Part shown: positions 54,233-64,000 of the stretch, one piece after another
Position numbering within the stretch: the first letter of the stretch is position 1
Layout: every line of letters begins with the position of its first letter
Assembly: GCA_030549175.1 (NCBI GenBank)
Contig: JAUKUA010000004.1
Location: 186,001-250,000, forward strand
Reading direction: 5' to 3'
Length of the DNA: 64,000 nucleotides
Source of the DNA: Lasiosphaeris hirsuta
Taxonomy: Eukaryota; Ascomycota; Sordariomycetes; Sordariales; Lasiosphaeriaceae
Notes under the pieces: model-generated
The model's database searches: none
The model's input: the letters and a program-made list of their open reading frames with translations, nothing else
What the model was told of the DNA's origin: nothing
Made by a program: the position numbers and the translations under genes

Positions 54233-54733
54233 ATGTGCAAAGGCACAACAACAACTCTCGCCTGCGGCCACACGCTGCACCACTTCACATCCCGCTGCTC
54301 GCACCACTGCACCACCCCCACCCCCACCATCCCCCCAACACCCCCAGCCTTCCTACCCGACACGTGCGCGGCGTGCCACCGCCCGCCGCGCACGCGCACG
54401 CACGACGACATCCGGCGCCGATACGACACGGCGGTGATGGACGCCCTAGACGCGTTAGAGCGGATGAAGTGGCGGGCGGACGCGACGGCGGCGGCGGGGT
54501 TGCGGCGGCACATCCGATGTCTGCGGCAGGAGCGCGAGCGAGAGCTGGCGCGGCCGCCCGAGGAGGTGATGGAGGCCGATGTTGTTGTTTGGCCTGGCAA
54601 GCGGGACGCGGACGAGAGGGTGGTGGAGGTGGTTTGGTCTGAGGGGTTGCGGGCGGCGGAGGCGGAGGCGGAGGAGGGGGAGGTGGTTTGGTTTGGGAAG
54701 CGGGTTGTGGAGAAGGAGAAGGGGTGGGCGTGA
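54233..54733 (+). CDS. Small Cys/His-motif protein of unknown function
   Basis: Single exon, 166 residues. The N-terminal about 60 residues hold a possible metal-binding pattern: MCKG, LACGHTLHHF, RCSHHC, then TCAACH, i.e. Cys/His pairs at RING-like spacings but too few for a standard RING. A charged helical part follows (RRRYDTAVMDALDALERMKWRAD, RRHIRCLRQERERELARP) and an acidic tail with the repeated VVWPGK/VVWFGK. Fungi encode many such short CxxC/H proteins without known role. The start is firm, because the MCKGTTT opening is typical of this group. Confidence 0.7.
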   Translation: MCKGTTTTLACGHTLHHFTSRCSHHCTTPTPTIPPTPPAFLPDTCAACHRPPRTRTHDDIRRRYDTAVMDALDALERMKWRADATAAAGLRRHIRCLRQERERELARPPEEVMEADVVVWPGKRDADERVVEVVWSEGLRAAEAEAEEGEVVWFGKRVVEKEKGWA

Positions 54734-54971
54734 TGCCGTGGTGCCGTGGTGGTATGACCTGTTTTCTGTGGTGAGGTCTGAAATCTGTGTTGCCTGTATT
54801 TTTGGGAGGGAAGCTAATCGATGATAGTCCCTAGTAGTTACAGTCCTGATTCCGTGTCATATGGGCTATGTTTCTGTGTCGATACCAACTGTGGGCAGCC
54901 CCCAAATACAATAGAAATAACCAAGCGTTCTCAAGCATCCTAGTCCTTTCACAAAACCAATCTCTCCCTTC

Positions 54972-54974
<3 letters not shown>

Positions 54975-55027
<53 letters not shown>

Positions 55028-55033
55028 GAGAGA
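54975..55033 (+). repeat. (GA)n microsatellite
   Basis: About 59 bp of GA repeats with one interruption (gaTaga), in the short gap between two converging genes. It lies 30 bp past the stop of the minus-strand gene, so it is probably in its 3' UTR. Confidence 0.97.
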
Positions 55034-55063
55034 AAAGCAAACAATAAACCCTCTAACCAACCC

Positions 55064-56869
55064 TTATCCACCTGCACTATCACCACCCTTCCCCCTCTCT
55101 CCCTCCCCCACAGACCCAGCCCTCGGCAAAAAAACAACCAGCTCTCCAGCCCTCGGCGCCTCCCCGCCGCCCTTGCCCCCCTGGGCCGCCCACGCCGCCT
55201 TGACATCCTTGAACTCCCTCATCCGATCATGCGCAAGCCGGCCAGCCCGCCGCTTGTCCGACGCGACCCGCAGCAGCGGGAGCATCACGACACCAGCGAG
55301 GGCCTCGGCGACCTTGGCGGGCGAGACGAGGTGGCGCGCGGCGACGGCTGCGTAGGGGAACACTTCCTCGACCGTTTCGGCCACGTCGACGAGCAGGTTT
55401 TGCGGATGCTTCTTTCGGGGCGTTATGGGAAGTTGGGGTTGGGAGACGGCTTGCGGCCGGGGCTGGCGGTCTGGGGTGGGGGTTGAGCGCGAGATCTGTG
55501 CTACTGGTGACGGTGGCTGTGGTGGTGGTTGCATTGGAGGGGTCTGGGGAGGTTGTGATGCTGGTGTTGGGGCGGTTGTGATTCTTCCGTCTGGAGTGTG
55601 CCCGGATGGAGGTGGGGCCATGGAGAAGGGTTGGGAGTGTTTGTTATGTTGGAGGTGGGTACCGGCCAAGTTGTGATGATTGTGATTATGTGGGTTGAAC
55701 ACACCCATGGCTGACGAGGTATTGATGGGAATAGGGGGTCCCTGGGCGTGGTGTGCTTGTTTGAGAAGGGCCTCTTGACGGGCTCTGGTGCAGACAACGC
55801 AAGGTGGTTTGTTGGATGCCGATGACATAGGGGGGCAATGCGTTGTGTGTTTATCGATTACGGGGCCCATGTCGGCAACCGGGGCCACAGGACCGGGACA
55901 AGACTTGGGAATCCCCCTTGGTAGTGTCGCTGCCGTCTTTTCTGCATCAGATCTCCCTCCCAGCGTGGGGCCAAGATGGCTGGGCGAGGCTCCCACGGGA
56001 CCCAACTGGCCGGCTTGGTTGGTCTTCATTTGCTGAGGGGCACTGGTGATCGGATTGGGGCCTCGGGTCCCGCAGGAATGCTGCACCTGTGGCATCGGGA
56101 CTAGGTTTCCCATCGAGTACATAGTGAACGGTATGGCATTCTGGGGACCGCTCATAGGGGCGAGCCCTGGCCGGCCGGGAACCTGGCTGCCCAGCGTGTT
56201 GATGAAGGCTTCATTCGGAAATGCGACATCTCCCGAAAACATCTTGCTAAAGTCCATGCCCGGGGCACTTGGCACGTTGGGGTCGAAGTCAAGACAAGAG
56301 ATCTGGTCTAGTCTGACTGTTGATGGCGGCGGTGTGGCCGGGGCCGTTGCAGTTGGCTTGCCGGTCCCGAAAGGTGCTGGCACGGCGGCGTGTGGCACCT
56401 GCTTGGGTGAGATGGCTTCAGAGAAGCGTGGAAGTCGGCCCGGGGCGGGAATGTTCATATTCGGAGGGGGGAATACAAAATTGTCAAAGACCGGGAGCGA
56501 AGACCCTCGGGTATCAAGCAAAGTGTCATGGGGGGATACAGTTGGGGACATACCCACTCCCATGCTGCGGCATCGATCGTTTTGTGCCGAGTCTGCCATG
56601 CGCTGTTGGAGATGGGCTGTGGCTGCGGCCGACATGAGAGCAGGGGGCTGGTTGACCTTGGGTGGCGGCATGAACTGTTGGACAGGCTGCCGCTTCTTGA
56701 CTGGATTCGAAGATATAAACTCAACATCGTCGTCAGCAGCTCTTTTGGCGTGAGTGGTCTGGACCGCCGGCTCCTCACCGCCCGGGGCCCCCCCAGCCGG
56801 GTTCTCGGCCGGGTTCCCAGCATCTAGGAGCATTGCCGGACCTGGCTGCTCCTGTGGTACGGACGCCAT
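55064..56869 (-). CDS. Disordered Pro-rich, probably nuclear protein
   Basis: Single exon from ATG 56867-56869, 601 residues; earlier codons in the frame start only with TTG. The N-terminus has FISSNPVKKRQPVQQF, a probable nuclear localisation signal. The bulk is Pro/Gln/Met-rich and low in complexity. One small Cys motif, PPCVVCTRARQEALLKQ (about residue 360), resembles half of a zinc-binding hairpin. Near the C-terminus (about 510-570) a short helical region is more conserved-looking (LLVDVAETVEEVFPYAAVAARHL, then LAHDRMREFKDVKAAW). It is possibly a transcription regulator, but no family is recognised. It converges on the small Cys/His gene. Confidence 0.72.
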   Translation of the reverse strand: MASVPQEQPGPAMLLDAGNPAENPAGGAPGGEEPAVQTTHAKRAADDDVEFISSNPVKKRQPVQQFMPPPKVNQPPALMSAAATAHLQQRMADSAQNDRCRSMGVGMSPTVSPHDTLLDTRGSSLPVFDNFVFPPPNMNIPAPGRLPRFSEAISPKQVPHAAVPAPFGTGKPTATAPATPPPSTVRLDQISCLDFDPNVPSAPGMDFSKMFSGDVAFPNEAFINTLGSQVPGRPGLAPMSGPQNAIPFTMYSMGNLVPMPQVQHSCGTRGPNPITSAPQQMKTNQAGQLGPVGASPSHLGPTLGGRSDAEKTAATLPRGIPKSCPGPVAPVADMGPVIDKHTTHCPPMSSASNKPPCVVCTRARQEALLKQAHHAQGPPIPINTSSAMGVFNPHNHNHHNLAGTHLQHNKHSQPFSMAPPPSGHTPDGRITTAPTPASQPPQTPPMQPPPQPPSPVAQISRSTPTPDRQPRPQAVSQPQLPITPRKKHPQNLLVDVAETVEEVFPYAAVAARHLVSPAKVAEALAGVVMLPLLRVASDKRRAGRLAHDRMREFKDVKAAWAAQGGKGGGEAPRAGELVVFLPRAGSVGEGERGKGGDSAGG

Positions 56870-57657
56870 ACTAGCTCGGGACACAACTAGGATCGAGCGA
56901 GGACGGCGAACTAGACGAGGAAGAAGTTGCGAGAGCAAACAGGTGTTCGGCTGCAGAATGGAGAGAAGACGATGGAATATATGTCTGAAACATCAAAGAA
57001 TAACGTCGACAATGCAACTTTGCTACGGGTGTAGGTGGGTGACTACCAGGGCCGCCTTTGCGGCCCAGCCTGGTTCTGGCATGTTCACGTCCACGCCAGG
57101 TGAAAGGGGGGTGCTGGATTCGCCAAGGACAAGACACAGAGCAAAGAAAAACGGCGCGTGGTGTATGTGCATTGACACGCCAGCGGGATAGGGAGAAAAA
57201 GAAAGCTTGACGCGCTGTCCTCTCACACATGGCTGCTTCCCGTCTGGATGCAAAGACTCGCAAGCCAGGCCACGGAATTTCTGCTGACAAGGTAGCGGCC
57301 GCAACAAAAGAGGTTGTGCTCGGAGGCGCCTTTTGATCAGCCGGAGGCAAAGTGCTGAAGTAGTTTACTGCGGATAATTCATTAAATTTAGTGATTAGAT
57401 GGAGCTAGCTTGGATGCATTTGGTCACTCTGCTGATGAAGGAAGTGAGGAAGGCTCGTCTGTGGGTTTTGCTCGAGCTGCCCCTGAAATAAACAAGCAAG
57501 GGCAAGCAGGGGGTTGCCAGGGCACATGTGCACATGAAGGATGGGACCCCACTTCGATGCCCCTCACTATTCACTAACCAAGGTTATGCGTTATGCGGCA
57601 ACTGGGAACGCCTCCACCAGAACACCAAACGGATCGCCATCCCGCCTTCCACACAAA
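56870..57657. other. Divergent promoter region
   Basis: Lies between the Pro-rich nuclear gene (minus) and CSN6 (plus), so both promoters are here. Upstream in-frame ATGs for CSN6 occur at 57541. No separate gene. Confidence 0.6.
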
Positions 57658-59241
57658 ATGGATCAAGGTAGCAAGCAGCAGGGCGAGGCGGAATCTCAGC
57701 CTCGTGAATCCCACCCCGCGTCCTCTCCAGCTTCTCCCCCATCCAACTCCCAATCCCCAGCACCTGCACCCGCACAATCGCCGCCAAAAGGCACCAAGCG
57801 CAAGCAGGAGACCAGCAATAGCAGCGACCAGGGCCGCCCCGCCGATAAACCATCTCCCATCAACAATCGCGAACGCCAGCCCACCATGGCCGACCAACCC
57901 GCCAACGACCTGCTTTCGGCCCAAAAGTCGTCCGACTCGAGTCTCCAGGTCGCCCTCCACCCACTGCCCATCCTTGAGATCTCCGACTACATCACGCGCG
58001 CCTCCCAGCGCGGCCAGAAAGGCGCAATTGTTGGCGCCTTGCTGGGCCAGCAATATGGCCGCGAGATCACTGTCGAATACAGCTTTGACTGTAAGTCTGA
58101 AAAGAATGCACAGGGTCTCTACGAGCTCGATGAGGCTTGGTTTCTCGCCCGCCTCGAACAGAGTAGGTTACCAGTACTCCCGGTTGACTTGCAGCCTTGT
58201 TTTGCTGCCCTGGACTGACCTGAGTTCCCTATAGTGAAACTCGTTCAGGGTGCTCCTCAGCTCGAGCTCGTCGGCTGGTATAGCTTGGTGCCCAAGACAG
58301 GTCCATCCCCCATCCACCTTCCCATCCACAACCAAATCGTGGCCCAAAACGAGTCGGCCATTCTCCTTGGCTTCCATGTCGAGGGCGTACTGCACCCCGT
58401 CGCCGGCGACCCGCTGCCACTCACAATCTACGAGAGCAAGATGGAGGCCGATGACAGCTCCAAGGAGGATGCCGGATGCGAGGACAAGGAGATGAAGGAT
58501 TCCGAGGCACCTGTCAAGACGTCCCTCAAATTCCGCGAGCTGCCCTACACCACCGAGACGGGCGAGACCGAGATGATCGCAATGCAGTTTATCCGGGAGG
58601 GCGGCGCGCACGCAACTGTCGTCGACGATGCCGAGAAGCGCATCCTCGAGCAGTTCGAAAAGAAGGTTGCCGTCGACGACGGCAAAGGCAAGCGCCGGGC
58701 CGTCAGCCAGCAGGAGAGCAAGAGCAAAGCGACCGAGGCGGCCGCTTCCCCAGCTGACAGGGACGCGAACCTCTCCAAGGCCGAGGCTGAGTACATGTCA
58801 GTGCTGCAGGCCAAGTTCAACGCCATCAAGATGATGAAGTCGCGCGTCGATCTCATCGTCGCCTACCTCACCCAGCTGCCGCCCGACTTTGTCGCCGGCA
58901 AGCTGACGGCGCCCGTCGCCGCCGAGGTCGCACGCGCCTCGGGCGGCACCTACACGGTGCCCTCCAACAACATCCTGCGGCAGATCCAGGCCCTGGTGAC
59001 TAACATCGAGCTCGCCACGCCCGCGCACCAGGAGACACTGGAGCAGGAGATCCTGCAGGAGACCAACGACGTCAACCTGGTCTCGCTCATTGCCGACTTG
59101 CTCTCAAGCGCCAATGAGGTCCGCCAGGCGGGTAGGAAGTTCGCCGTGGTGGAGGCTGCCAAAAACCAGAGGTCAAGACCACTGCCCAGCTTCGACACGT
59201 CGCTGATCCCCGAGTACTCTCGGGGAATCGAGCTGATCTGA
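57658..59241 (+). CDS. csn6: COP9 signalosome subunit 6 (MPN- domain)
   Basis: Subunit of the COP9 signalosome, which removes Nedd8 from cullins. Fungal CSN also controls development and light response. Exons 57658-58162 and 58235-59241 join in phase 1 (splice makes LEQ-M-KLVQGAPQL), 503 residues. After a Pro/Ser-rich N-terminus, the MPN domain opens with VALHPLPILEISDYITRASQRG and continues GAIVGALLGQQYGREITVEYSF and LELVGWYSLVP. The JAMM metal motif (HxHx10D) is absent, as in CSN6 and unlike CSN5, so it is a structural partner. The C-terminal half has an acidic insert (about 235-265) and helical MMKSRVDLIVAYLTQLPPDF. ATGs at 57541 or 57886 are possible alternative starts. The N-terminal about 75-residue extension before MADQPAND is longer than in many CSN6 proteins. 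Confidence 0.9.
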
Positions 59242-60561
59242 TCGACCTTGATGGTCCCAGGAGAAAAGACGGTCACATCTGCCTTTCTCTAGGGGGGCAC
59301 ATGATTACACAATGAGAAAGGGAAGGGAGAGCATCGGCGACAAGTGTTTGCATCCGCATGGGGATGTTTACGGCGTTGAGGAAGGAAAGGGGGGTACGGG
59401 TAAATGTGACTTGACCTGACATGACTATTCACGACAAGGCGTGCACACATACCTACACATAAAATCCAGTTTTGTTTTTCTGTGGTTGATCTTTCCCATT
59501 GGCAGCAGGCCAGGCTTGGCTGTTTTGATTCCACCCGAGTCAGTTTTTGCTTTTGGCCGCGACTGCGGTACCAATAGATCCGCCACGCCATAGACTTGGA
59601 TCAGGTCGCGGGATGGGATCTAGATGGAGACTAGCGAGCATTTTATCTTGCGTCGGCCGTTGCCGCATGTACAAATAATCATTGACCTCATGCGAGCTAA
59701 CAACCTGTACCAGCCCTTGCAGGAGAATGTGTACTAAATGCTGCGAGTGATAATGCATCATGGTAATTAATTAAGCCCGGGGAATCAAGAGCTGGAACTA
59801 GCCAGGGTACCTAATTAGGGGCTATCAGTAATACGAGTGTGCTGTCTTCCTTCGTAGATCAAGTACCGTAGCAAAACATGATAACTTGAGAAACCCGAGA
59901 GCCATGAAAACGCTCCGACAATTATTAGAAAGGACCTCTCAGCTTCTATCAAGCCCCATCGGCAGCAAACACACACCACCAACCCGAAAACCAAATTAGA
60001 CGCATAAAATCCATTGTCATAGCCAGCAACCAGACCTCGGTCCTGGACCCAACCAACCACTTCTGCACCGTAGCCCAACTCTTTCCCCTGATGTGAATCT
60101 TGTAAGTCTTCTCCGTACCTCTCTTCTCTCTCCTCCTCTTCTCCCGCCCCCCTGGGTGGGATCAGCAAAGACAAAATGAAATAGGTATTTCCCGATCTGT
60201 CTATATCCCGTGTCCCTCTCTCAAATCCCAATAACGACACTAGCAACCAGTCATCTAAAAAGTTAAAAAAAAAAAAAAGGAACAAGACTTGGTCCTAGCC
60301 CTCGGCGAGGGTTGAAAAGGACATGTGAAAGTGCAAAAGGCACACTCAGCGCATCCCTTCCCTCTGTCGTTGAGTTCTTGTTTCATTAGACCCATCCGCC
60401 CCAGCCCAGCCCATCCAGTCTATCATCATCACCACTCCTCATAACCCCAAAGTAAAATCAACCGAACAAGACAGTAAGATGGCGCGTATGTCCTTAAACC
60501 CTAGGCCACGATCCTGCCCCCTAGCGATAACTATATGTCGGAACACAGCCGCTGAATTGGA
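59242..60561. other. 1.3-kb region between convergent genes
   Basis: 3' flanks of CSN6 (plus) and the polyol dehydrogenase (minus). A run of A at 60267-60278 and TC-rich tracts occur. Open frames here are without motifs. Unusually long for a purely 3' region, so an unrecognised non-coding RNA is possible, but I see no evidence for one. Confidence 0.5.
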
Positions 60562-62118
60562 CTAGGCTTCAATAACAACCTTTAACACAAGGTTGCCGTT
60601 GTCGTCAACCGTGCGGCTAGCAAGCTCGAATGCTCCCTTAGCATTATCAAGACCTTTGAAACGATGTGTAACCATTTCGTCAAGGCTGGGAAGCGTGAAG
60701 CCGGCTGTAGCTCCCTTCTTTTGAGCGCACAGTAGTCGGATGCCTGTGGCATAGGTATTGGCATAGCGGAAAATGCCTAGAATGTCGATCTCGCGGAGAT
60801 GAGCGACCGACATGGGTAGTGTCTGAATTGGAGTGCCCATGCCGACCATAATGACCTTGCCACCTGGACGGGTAGCGTATAGCGATGTGTGCATGCATAC
60901 CTCCTTCCCTGTACACTCAAACGTAACATCAACCCCATCGTCTTCATCCTCAACCAGCATAGGTGTGGAGGCGTTGGTGAGGGCCAACATGTCGGCAGCG
61001 AGCGACTTGGCGGATTCGAGCTGGCTTTGGAAGGATAGCGTGCTTGCTGGCGTCATCATACCATCGAGCGGAGTGGATGCTCCCGAGGTGCTATCGCTGC
61101 ATATCGAAGAGCTACTAGATGAGGTGTGGAGAGGCCTTGGGACAACGTAGCCGTGTGTAGCAAAGCCCTTGGCGACAGCGTAGTCAACTCGTCCCTGATC
61201 AACATCTGTGATGGTCACGGTTGAGCAGCCAGACTGGCGGGCCATGGCTGCGGTAAGCAAGCCTACGGTACCGGCCCCAAGAACCAAGGCTGTAGAGCCA
61301 GGGGTTGGGCTAGCTCTGTTGACGGCATGAATGGCGACAGAGAGAGGCTCTAAAAGGGCAGCAGCGTCAAACGAGATGCTGTCGGGGAGTCTAACGGAAG
61401 TGTCAGTGTCTTTGGACGCGGTATTCATGCTTGGTAGAGAGTAGTGGGCTCACTTGTGGCACCAAGCAGCTGGGTGGTTGATACGCTCTTGGAGTGTGCC
61501 CTGGAAATGTGGCACAGATTTGGCACTGCTCCTGAACCTCATCTTCTTGCAAAGATTATAACGCCCCTTGCGGCAGATGCCGCACTGGCCACATGGGATT
61601 CCGACCTCAAGAGCGACCCGGTCGCCGATGCTGAAGCCCGATACCTGGGAGCCGATGGCAACGACAGTGCCAGAGGACTCGTGGCCTAGTGACAAGGGCA
61701 TGCATGCACATAGATCCCCATTGGCGAACTTCTTGTAATACGAGACATCGGACCCGCAAATCCCAGTAGTCTTGACGGCAACCTGCAGCTCGCCGATGCC
61801 GGGTTCATCAATAGTCCTCCGTTCCTGAGCACGTTGGGGGGGGGCATGTCAGCCTCACTTCGTCCCGAGGGGGTGGGTAAAGAGCGCCCCTAGCGAGCGA
61901 AGCGGGTCCAAAAATAACAAGATCGGGATCCCTTGATTCGTGTAACCGAAAGATCTGGGATCTGGGGATACGCGAAGGGGAAGTAGTGACAAGGTGAGGA
62001 ATGAATTTACCAATCGCAAATCGCGCGGCCCATGCAAGACAGATGCATTGATGCTCGAAGCTTTAGAGAGCACTGGCAGGTGCATCGGCGACGGTTCACC
62101 TGTAGCAGAAGGCGCCAT
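60562..62118 (-). CDS. Zinc-dependent polyol dehydrogenase (sorbitol/xylitol dehydrogenase family)
   Basis: Medium-chain NAD(P)-dependent alcohol dehydrogenase, likely oxidising a polyol to a ketose in the cytosol. Exons 62011-62118, 61454-61824 and 60562-61390 join in phases 0 and 2, 435 residues. The splices produce DLRL-ERRTIDEPGIGELQ and AWCHK-LPDSISFD. Catalytic Zn ligands are in GICGSDVSYYKK and LGHESSG. The structural Zn site is CGQCGICRKGRYNLC. The Rossmann motif is VLGAGTVGLLTA. Between DYAVAKGFATHGYVVPRP and VDVTFECTGKE there is an unusual Ser/Thr/Ala-rich insertion of about 45-50 residues, which makes it some 70 residues longer than typical sorbitol dehydrogenases. It resembles the L-arabinitol/xylitol dehydrogenase branch, but the exact substrate is uncertain. 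Confidence 0.9.
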
Positions 62119-64000
62119 CTTGATGGGATGATAGCGAGGGCGTGGGATGTGAGTGGGATGAAGTGGTGGGATAGTATGGGCTTGGCCAAGAGGCGACAGC
62201 AACAACTTGGTGGGATTGGTCAAGGGGCGTCCCTGTGGGGTTAGGGCGTCCGGGAGCACAGCTGGGCGACTGGAGTCTTGTTCGGTTGTCGGTTGTTGGA
62301 GGCGCTTTTGTGCGGCTCTGCTCGATGCCAGTGGGCGTGTTGGATGGTGATATGATCAGGGGGGGGGGGGGGGGGCCAAGGAAGTGTAAAGAGGTTCAAT
62401 GTCGAGCGGGTTAAGGACTTCTTGAGGGCGATGAGAGACGAGCTGTTCTTTTCCGCCTTTGCTTTCTCTGGGAAAATTCGAGGACGTGGCGAATTTTGTC
62501 CAGGGGAGGAGGGGGCCAGGAATGGGAAGAGATGTAGCTGAGGCTGGTAGTGCTCGCAAGGAGGAAGGATAATGACCCGGACGAACCCCCACACTTAAGT
62601 ATAATACCGTGGTTTCACCGCCATGATATGAATCACTGACGTGCTGGGATGTGTCAATCCGCGATGGACGCGGCCCGGGGTTGAGGAACCATGAGTGAGC
62701 GGCGGAGGCAAAGATGGTTGCTTGGAGCCAAAGCATTGAGCTCTGGCAAGCTCACCAGTAAGACAACGACTAGTTATCTCTGCGATCGAAGAGGGCTAGG
62801 GGCAATGCGATCCAGGACGAACAGGAGGGCCCCATAATCTCGGGAAAACATATGCAAGCAGGTTAGCGACGAGATAATCTTCGGCAGGACGAGCCATCAT
62901 CCATGTCCATTGACGTTGGACGGCAGCATCGAGACAAGAGCTTCAGCCGGAGCCGGAGACAACCCGCATGCGCCAGGGAGCGCCAGAGAGCTCCACCGGC
63001 GCCACATCTGCGACTCTTGACGGCGCTAGACGTGGGACTGCTCTAGGACAGCGCCCTTGTCCTGCAGATACCGAGATGTGCCATGGGAGGCCCGCAGGCA
63101 AGAGCCACACGGGCTGGACGGGAGAGGTACCGCGCCTTGTTGAACGGGTGGTCGAGTGCAACAGAGCAGATCATTGGGGGGACAAAAGGGGGGGGGTCAT
63201 TCAGGCCAGTCCTGATGCGATCCGGGGCTTCTTGAGGCGAGGGTCTTTCCACTCCGGGCACCGTCAAGCCGTGTAGGTGGAGCTATGGTGATGGCAAACC
63301 GCTCGAGAAATTATGTGCTTTCCGAGAAGGGCTCGAGCTTGAGAGCTGCGGGTGCCGGGATCGCGATGCGCTCGGTATGATGCCTGCCTTCCATGCAGCA
63401 ACCATGCATGGCCTGTGCTGTTAGCTCGGGAAGAGGGGGACCTGGAGGGGGGACCTGGAGGGGGTAAGGGGGGTAAGGGGGGAGTACGAGACAGATGTAG
63501 ATGCATGTACCCAACGTCCCAACCTACCGCATTGGAGGTGGGTGGACGTAGACGGGTGTGGATGTGGATGTGTATGTGCTAGTGCCCGTTGGTTGTGCTC
63601 AGGCCATCCATGGTCCACCCATCACCAGACATGGATCGCAAGCCTGGCGAGACGGCACGAACGGTAGGCTGTCCTAGAGCTGCCAATAGGCTACCGTGGG
63701 CCGTTGGGGGGAGAGACAGAGAGCTTGGGGTTAGAAGTGGACGAGGACCATCGGAGAAATGGTGAGACAGAGGCAAAAGGAGGCAAAGCAATATCAGACG
63801 GAACGACTGCGACCACTCCCGGCTGCTGAAATGGGGCCGGGATATGGCGATGTATGCAGCAACCACCTGCCGTCCCATGGCAGATGCGGCCTGTTGTCTT
63901 TTTTGTTCTTCTCGACTCTTTTCGCCCGCGCGCTTTTTGACGACGAGTCAGCCCAGGCCAAAGAGGGTGTGGAATGATATCGTAACCTCTAATACGTCGT
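62119..64000. other. 1.9-kb terminal region, no gene recognised
   Basis: Left part is the dehydrogenase promoter. The rest contains G-rich runs (62359-62375; ggggtaag repeats near 63450-63480) and short frames on both strands without motifs. The window ends before any further gene is visible. Confidence 0.5.
62359..62375 (+). repeat. Poly-G tract of 17 bases
   Basis: Seventeen consecutive G about 240 bp upstream of the dehydrogenase ATG (C-run on its coding strand). A second poly-G tract of similar length lies upstream of the FHA gene at 13453. Confidence 0.92.

Overview
The window looks like nuclear DNA of a filamentous ascomycete, most likely a Sordariomycete. Coding exons are GC-rich and interrupted by short introns (about 47-125 nt) with fungal signals (GTRNGT donors, CTRAC-type branch sites, YAG acceptors). 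The gene set (HOS3-type deacetylase, CSN6, TOS4-like FHA protein, RGS-LOV photoreceptor, HET and NACHT/NB-ARC proteins) is typical of that group. A decayed retrotransposon carries stops that fit RIP, i.e. CpA to TpA on either strand. The species cannot be named from this sequence.

Layout. 1-5.4 kb: a Ty1/copia relic truncated at both visible ends, then an unidentified coding relic and decayed DNA. 5.4-15.7 kb: four intact minus-strand genes: a cytochrome P450, a ribosomal L1-domain (Cic1/Utp30-like) nucleolar protein, a TOS4/PLM2-like FHA protein and a palmitoyl-protein thioesterase. 16.1-32.4 kb: an accessory island of broken genes joined at abrupt breakpoints (amidase, NB-ARC/TPR, a membrane protein, an AAA+ ATPase, HET and NACHT fragments, a HET pseudogene). 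Between them lie an apparently intact FAD monooxygenase, a small membrane-anchored protein and a HET gene with an out-of-frame tail. AT-rich, RIP-like spacers separate these pieces. 33.9-62.1 kb: a mostly intact core block with an SRPBCC protein, a proline-rich small protein, a frameshifted small secreted protein candidate, a NAPE-PLD-like metallo-beta-lactamase, a DUF218 protein, an RGS-LOV protein, a GH92 alpha-mannosidase, a Cys-rich GPI-type protein, a HOS3-type deacetylase, a small Cys/His protein, a disordered Pro-rich protein, CSN6 and a polyol dehydrogenase. 62.1-64 kb: no gene recognised.

Reading across introns changed several gene models. Exons were joined by hand for the P450, TOS4-like, PPT1, FMO, SRPBCC, GH92, GPI protein, CSN6 and dehydrogenase genes. 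A 54-nt in-frame intron sits inside the RGS domain of the RGS-LOV gene, and a GC-AG intron restores the P-loop region of the AAA relic.

The strongest biological theme is twofold. The core contains a one-protein light sensor (RGS plus LOV with the photoactive cysteine). The island is a cemetery of fungal non-self-recognition genes (HET, NACHT, NB-ARC/TPR, AAA), consistent with rapid turnover. I did not find a clearly new multi-gene system. The most novel candidates are small genes of unknown function and unusual gene architectures.
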